Source: Mycobacterium paraterrae (GTDB lineage Bacteria > Actinomycetota > Actinomycetes > Mycobacteriales > Mycobacteriaceae). Taken from it: a DNA stretch of 64,000 nucleotides. Position numbers and translations under genes: made by a program. How positions within the stretch are numbered: the first letter of the stretch is position 1; the number at the start of each line of letters is the position of its first letter. The notes beneath the pieces are model-generated. The model had not been told where the DNA came from, searched no databases, and was given only the letters and a program-made list of their open reading frames with translations. Where the stretch lies: assembly GCF_022430545.2 (NCBI RefSeq), contig NZ_CP092488.2, forward strand, positions 2,666,001 to 2,730,000. Reading direction: 5' to 3'. Of the stretch, positions 60,614 to 64,000 are shown piece after piece.

Positions 60614-61368
60614 GTGACCCGGCGGAAGCCGAGTTCGACACACTCGCGGAGTGGACCGCGCAGGTCGCCAAGGACCTGGGTGAAGAGTTCTACATTCCGG
60701 CGGGCTGCCGCGGCAGCGGAAGTCCGGACGTGCTCGACTGGCTGATCGACCAGCTGGATCTCAAAGCCGGTGAGACGCTGCTGGATTGCGGTGCGGGCGT
60801 CGGTGGGCCGGCGGCCTATGCGGCCCAACAACGCGGTGTCCAGCCGATCCTGGTCGAGCCACAGGCGGGAGGTTGCGCGGCGTCGCGTGAGCTGTTCGGC
60901 TTTCCCGCGCTGCAAGCCGACGCGTCGAAGCTGCCATTTCCCGACGAGGCGTTCGACGCGACCTGGGCGCTCGGCGTGCTGTGTACGACCGAGGCGCAGG
61001 TGGAACTGTTACGTGAACTCGGCCGCGTGGTGCGGCGACCCGGCCGCATCGGGCTGCTGATCCTCATCACCCGCGAGCCGGCACCGCCGGGCGAGCCCGA
61101 AGACAGCTTCTTCCCGACCCGAGAGTCCTTCGACGAGTCGGTGCGTCGAGCGGGTCTGCGCATCGAGACGTGTCGCAGCGTCGGCGACATCTGGCAGCCA
61201 CCGGAGCCGTGGCAACAGCGGGTCAGGGCCGTCGAGGCCGAGTTGGAGCGCAGGCACGGCGACGACCATGCGTGGCAGGTGGCCGAGGAGCAGTCCGACC
61301 GGATCGCGAAGCTGTTGAAGGACTCGGTGATCGAACCGCACGCATTCTTGCTGCGGCGAGCCGACTAG
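60610..61368 (+). CDS. Class I SAM-dependent methyltransferase
   Basis: 252 aa. SAM loop LLDCGAGVGGPAAYAAQQRG, acidic strand end VEPQAGG, QADASKLPFPDEAFDATWALGVLCTTEAQVELLRELGRVVRRPGRIGLLI: a UbiE/small-molecule type methyltransferase. Coupled to the MTHFR-like gene by ATGA, so the two enzymes are probably made together and may link methyl supply and methyl transfer (inference). It ends in a 4-nt overlap with the convergent AAA gene. Confidence 0.85.
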   Translation: MSDPAEAEFDTLAEWTAQVAKDLGEEFYIPAGCRGSGSPDVLDWLIDQLDLKAGETLLDCGAGVGGPAAYAAQQRGVQPILVEPQAGGCAASRELFGFPALQADASKLPFPDEAFDATWALGVLCTTEAQVELLRELGRVVRRPGRIGLLILITREPAPPGEPEDSFFPTRESFDESVRRAGLRIETCRSVGDIWQPPEPWQQRVRAVEAELERRHGDDHAWQVAEEQSDRIAKLLKDSVIEPHAFLLRRAD

Positions 61369-63518
61369 CGTTCGGCGGCGAACGCCCTCAGGTTGGCCAG
61401 CTGCGCGGAATCCAATGAGGGGTGGACGTTTTGGCGGGCGGCCGCGACGTCCTCGGCGGTGATCTCCGCCGCGTCGACCGATCGCCGCATCGCGGTGAGC
61501 GCGGCCTCGCGCAGCAGCGCCACACAGTCGGCGGCACTGTAGCCGTCCAGGTCGGCGGCCAAGGCATCGAGGTCGACGTCGTGCAGCGGTATCGACCTGC
61601 CGGCTGCCTGCAGGATGGCCGCTCGCGCGTGCGCATCGGGCGGCTCGACGAACACGAGCTTCTCCAGCCGGCCGGGCCGCAGCAGACCCGGATCGATGAG
61701 GTCGGGCCGGTTGGTCGCGCCGACCACCACCACGTCACGCATCGGCTCGATGCCGTCGAGTTCGGTGAGCAGCGCCGCTACCACCCGGTCGGTGACGCCG
61801 GAGTCGAAGCTCTGGCCGCGCCGCGGGGCCAGCGCGTCGACCTCGTCGAGGAACACCAGCGACGGAGCGGAATCGCGGGCGCGCCCGAACAATTCGCGCA
61901 CCGCCTTTTCTGAGGAGCCGACCCACTTGTCCATCAGCTCAGAGCCTTTGACGGCGTGCACCGACAACCGCCCGGTGCTGGCCAGCGCGCGGACCACGAA
62001 GGTCTTGCCGCAGCCCGGTGGCCCGTACAGCAGGACGCCGCGCGGCGGCTGCACGCCGAGCCGGGCGAAGGTGTCGGGATGCTGCAATGGCCACAACACC
62101 GCTTCGGTCAACGCCTGTTTGGTCTCGGCCATGTCGCCGACGTCGTCGAGTGTGATCGAGCCGACCGAGACTTCCACAGCGGCCGAGCGTGACAGCGGCC
62201 GGATCACGCTGAGCGCGCCGACCAGATCGGCCTGGGTGAGGGTGGGTGAGTTGCCGTCGGCGCTGGCGCGGGCGGCGGCGCGCAGTGCGGCCTCGCGGAC
62301 CAGTGCGGCCAGATCGGCGACGACGAAACCTGGTGTGCGCTCGGCGATTTCATCGAGGTCGAGGCCGTCGGTGGGTACCCGGGCCAGCAGGCTCTGCAGC
62401 AGCGCGGCACGGGTGGGTGCATCGGGCAGGCTGAGCACCAGTTCCCGGTCGCAGAGGTCGGGGGCGCGCAATCGCGGGTCGAGGTTCTCTGGCACCGACG
62501 ACGTGACGATCACCGCGACACGTTCGGCGGCAACCGCTTTGCGCAGCTCCGAAAGGATCAGCGTCGCAACCGGTTCGGCATCGGCGGGAAGCAACGCGTC
62601 GATGTCGGCGATCAGCAGCACTCCGCCGCCGTTGCGCACCTTGGCCACCGACTCGGTGACCCGCTGCAGACGGTCGTCGGCGGCCAGCGCGCCGACCTCG
62701 GGACTGTCGAGTTCGACCAGCCGACGTCCCACGCACACCGCCCGCACCAGCGCCGTCTTGCCGACACCGGCAGGTCCCGAAATCAGGACACCCAAATTGG
62801 TTGTGGCGCCGAGCGTTTGGAGAAGGTGCGGCTCGTCGAGCGCCAGTTTCAGCCACTCGGTCAACTTGGCCGCCTGAGTGCTGACGCCTTTGAGGTCGCC
62901 GACGGTGAGCTGCGGTGCCGGCACGGTGGCCGGTGCTTCGACCGGGCCGGCTACGACACCGTTGCCCCACGTCACCAACGAATTCGGTTGCACACTTACC
63001 GGTCCGGCCGGGTCGACACCGGTGACCGTCAACAGCTCCGACGTCCAGCTGATGCCCACCGCGGAGGCCAGCGCACGCGTCGCGCTCGACGTCGAGGTGC
63101 CCGGCCCCAAGTCCCGGGGCAGTAGCGATACCGCGTCGCCGACGGTCAACACCTTGCCCAGCAACGCCTGGCGCAAGGTCCCCGACGGCAGGGATTGGGA
63201 GGCGAGGGCAGAGCCGCTGAGCGTCACCGACCGCGCGCCGTACACGGTCGCCGCGGTGACGATGACGGCTGCGTCCTCGCTCAGCCCGGCGTTGGACAGC
63301 GTCACGTCGTCGAGTAGCACGGTGCCGACCGGTACCTGCGGGCCGGCCATCCCGGCCACCGCGGTGGTGGTGCGCGAGCCGGTGAGCGACACCGCGTCCC
63401 ACTCCCGAATGCCCAGCGCAGCAATCGCATTGGGATGCAGCCGGACAACCCCTCGCCGAGAGTCGACGGCAGAGGTGTTCAACCGCGCGGTCAGGGTCAG
63501 CCGAGCCGGAGAGGTCAT
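61365..63518 (-). CDS. Tandem AAA ATPase, Cdc48/p97-like (Rv0435c-like)
   Basis: 717 aa. An N-terminal double-psi-barrel-like domain (residues 1-~190) precedes two AAA modules. D1 has Walker A SGPAGVGKTALV (~247) and Walker B VLLIADIDALL (Asp instead of Glu after the metal Asp). D2 has GPPGCGKTFVV (~497), SLVFLDEVDALAPRRG (~550) and arginine-finger region DGIEPMRDVVVVGATNRPDLIDPGLLRPGR. This is the p97/VAT layout, presumably a protein unfoldase. The start overlaps the pssA stop by 4 nt. Confidence 0.92.
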   Translation of the reverse strand: MTSPARLTLTARLNTSAVDSRRGVVRLHPNAIAALGIREWDAVSLTGSRTTTAVAGMAGPQVPVGTVLLDDVTLSNAGLSEDAAVIVTAATVYGARSVTLSGSALASQSLPSGTLRQALLGKVLTVGDAVSLLPRDLGPGTSTSSATRALASAVGISWTSELLTVTGVDPAGPVSVQPNSLVTWGNGVVAGPVEAPATVPAPQLTVGDLKGVSTQAAKLTEWLKLALDEPHLLQTLGATTNLGVLISGPAGVGKTALVRAVCVGRRLVELDSPEVGALAADDRLQRVTESVAKVRNGGGVLLIADIDALLPADAEPVATLILSELRKAVAAERVAVIVTSSVPENLDPRLRAPDLCDRELVLSLPDAPTRAALLQSLLARVPTDGLDLDEIAERTPGFVVADLAALVREAALRAAARASADGNSPTLTQADLVGALSVIRPLSRSAAVEVSVGSITLDDVGDMAETKQALTEAVLWPLQHPDTFARLGVQPPRGVLLYGPPGCGKTFVVRALASTGRLSVHAVKGSELMDKWVGSSEKAVRELFGRARDSAPSLVFLDEVDALAPRRGQSFDSGVTDRVVAALLTELDGIEPMRDVVVVGATNRPDLIDPGLLRPGRLEKLVFVEPPDAHARAAILQAAGRSIPLHDVDLDALAADLDGYSAADCVALLREAALTAMRRSVDAAEITAEDVAAARQNVHPSLDSAQLANLRAFAAER

Positions 63519-64000
63519 GTGCGGCCGGTCGGCCGGCGTAGACCAAGCCGTGCGACCGATCGCCGGCTGGGCTGTGCTCGGCGAATCGCGCGCCGGGTCG
63601 CACGCCGCTGCTTGGGCTTTTCACCCCAGGCTTCAGGGTGCGCGGCGAGCCAGTGGTAGCTGCGGACGGAGAACGGGATGTAGCAGAGGTAGGCCGCGAT
63701 CACCACCATGATCAGGATGTAGGGAAACAGGAACGCGGCGGCCGCGACGATGGTCAGCCCGGCCAGCAGCAGCGCGGCCAGGTTCGGCGGCACGGAGACC
63801 GCGTGCATCTTGCGCATCGGGATTCGGCTCACCAGCAGCATGGAGCAGGCCACCATCCAGGCGCAGACAAACCACGGTGACGTCCACCAGCCCGAGCCGA
63901 ACTGCAGCTTGGCGGCCAGCGGGCCGAGCGCGCAGATCGCACCCGCCGGCGCCGGAACGCCGACGAAGAACTCCCGCGCGAACAGCGGCTGGGTGACGTC
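63515..64000 (-). CDS. pssA: Phosphatidylserine synthase PssA (C-terminal part; runs off the window)
   Basis: 161 codons visible; the N-terminus, with the CDP-alcohol phosphatidyltransferase motif, is outside. The visible part reads FAREFFVGVPAPAGAICALGPL, TM segments WFVCAWMVACSMLLVS and ALLLAGLTIVAAAAFLFPYILIMVVIAAYLCYIPF, and a basic Arg/Lys tail. The order pssA then AAA ATPase on the minus strand and the PAPAGA motif match Rv0436c-Rv0435c. It makes phosphatidylserine from CDP-diacylglycerol and serine at the membrane. Confidence 0.9.
   Translation of the reverse strand, partial: DVTQPLFAREFFVGVPAPAGAICALGPLAAKLQFGSGWWTSPWFVCAWMVACSMLLVSRIPMRKMHAVSVPPNLAALLLAGLTIVAAAAFLFPYILIMVVIAAYLCYIPFSVRSYHWLAAHPEAWGEKPKQRRATRRAIRRAQPSRRSVARLGLRRPTGRT

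Noticed and set aside
1..64000. tRNA, rRNA or prophage att genes
   Set aside because: No cloverleaf, rRNA core sequence or integrase gene was recognised on reading.

Overview
The window is chromosomal DNA of a slow-growing non-tuberculous Mycobacterium. Its backbone is collinear with the Mycobacterium tuberculosis segment pknG-glnH-glnX-mutT3-thiE-thiO-thiS-thiG-lpqL ... thiD-thiC ... ctpH ... xthA ... def ... virR ... sodC ... Rv0435c-pssA (Rv0410c to Rv0436c). It also carries a PE_PGRS-type protein and a homologue of the M. leprae 18-kDa antigen, which fits a slow-grower lineage. GC is high and GTG/TTG starts and ATGA/GTGA overlaps are common. Names by M. tuberculosis locus are assigned from remembered family resemblance, not from a search.

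Left arm (1-10.8 kb): the 3' part of a giant PGRS protein whose last ~1870 residues are a collagen-like Gly-X-Y array; a small membrane protein; a coupled DUF1501/DUF1800 pair; and a frameshifted DUF559-type gene. Core block 1 (10.8-22.2 kb): the PknG/GlnH/GlnX amino-acid-sensing operon, mutT3, thiE, and a TPP-riboswitch-controlled thiO-thiS-thiG operon that runs on into an SGNH hydrolase, then a MEDS/anti-sigma-kinase protein and lpqL.

Accessory block A (22.2-31.2 kb), where M. tuberculosis has lpqM/Rv0420c: a membrane Ser/Thr kinase divergent from an EmbR-like SARP-FHA regulator, a small membrane protein, an AIM24 protein and an LpqH-like lipoprotein; then a MarR/F420-type oxidoreductase pair, a Baeyer-Villiger monooxygenase, and a MerR regulator divergent from Hsp18. 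Core block 2 is thiD-thiC with a second TPP riboswitch. Accessory block B (34.5-39.9 kb) is a tightly coupled signalling module: PAS-ANTAR protein, STAS protein, a 1304-aa hybrid kinase/receiver/PP2C/anti-sigma-kinase, and a second STAS protein. Core block 3 (39.9-48.5 kb) carries an Rv0424c-like gene, ctpH, an Rv0426c-like gene, xthA, an acetyltransferase, def, a DUF3263 gene and virR.

Accessory block C (48.5-51.8 kb) has a small secreted Cys protein, an alpha/beta-hydrolase-adenylate cyclase fusion and a 13E12-type DUF222/HNH gene with a decayed second copy on the other side of the cyclase. After sodC, a GCS2 ligase and a LON-domain protein, accessory block D (54.4-61.4 kb) holds two methyltransferases, a MTHFR-like gene and a TetR gene with a long perfect operator. 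It also holds an IS21-family element (istA/istB) sitting inside a mycothiol-dependent-isomerase-like gene; the split gene can be rebuilt to the base from the target duplication. The window ends with the tandem-AAA ATPase (Rv0435c-like) and the C-terminal part of pssA. The accessory blocks sit in gaps between conserved genes and are rich in regulators, redox enzymes and mobile or decayed sequence.
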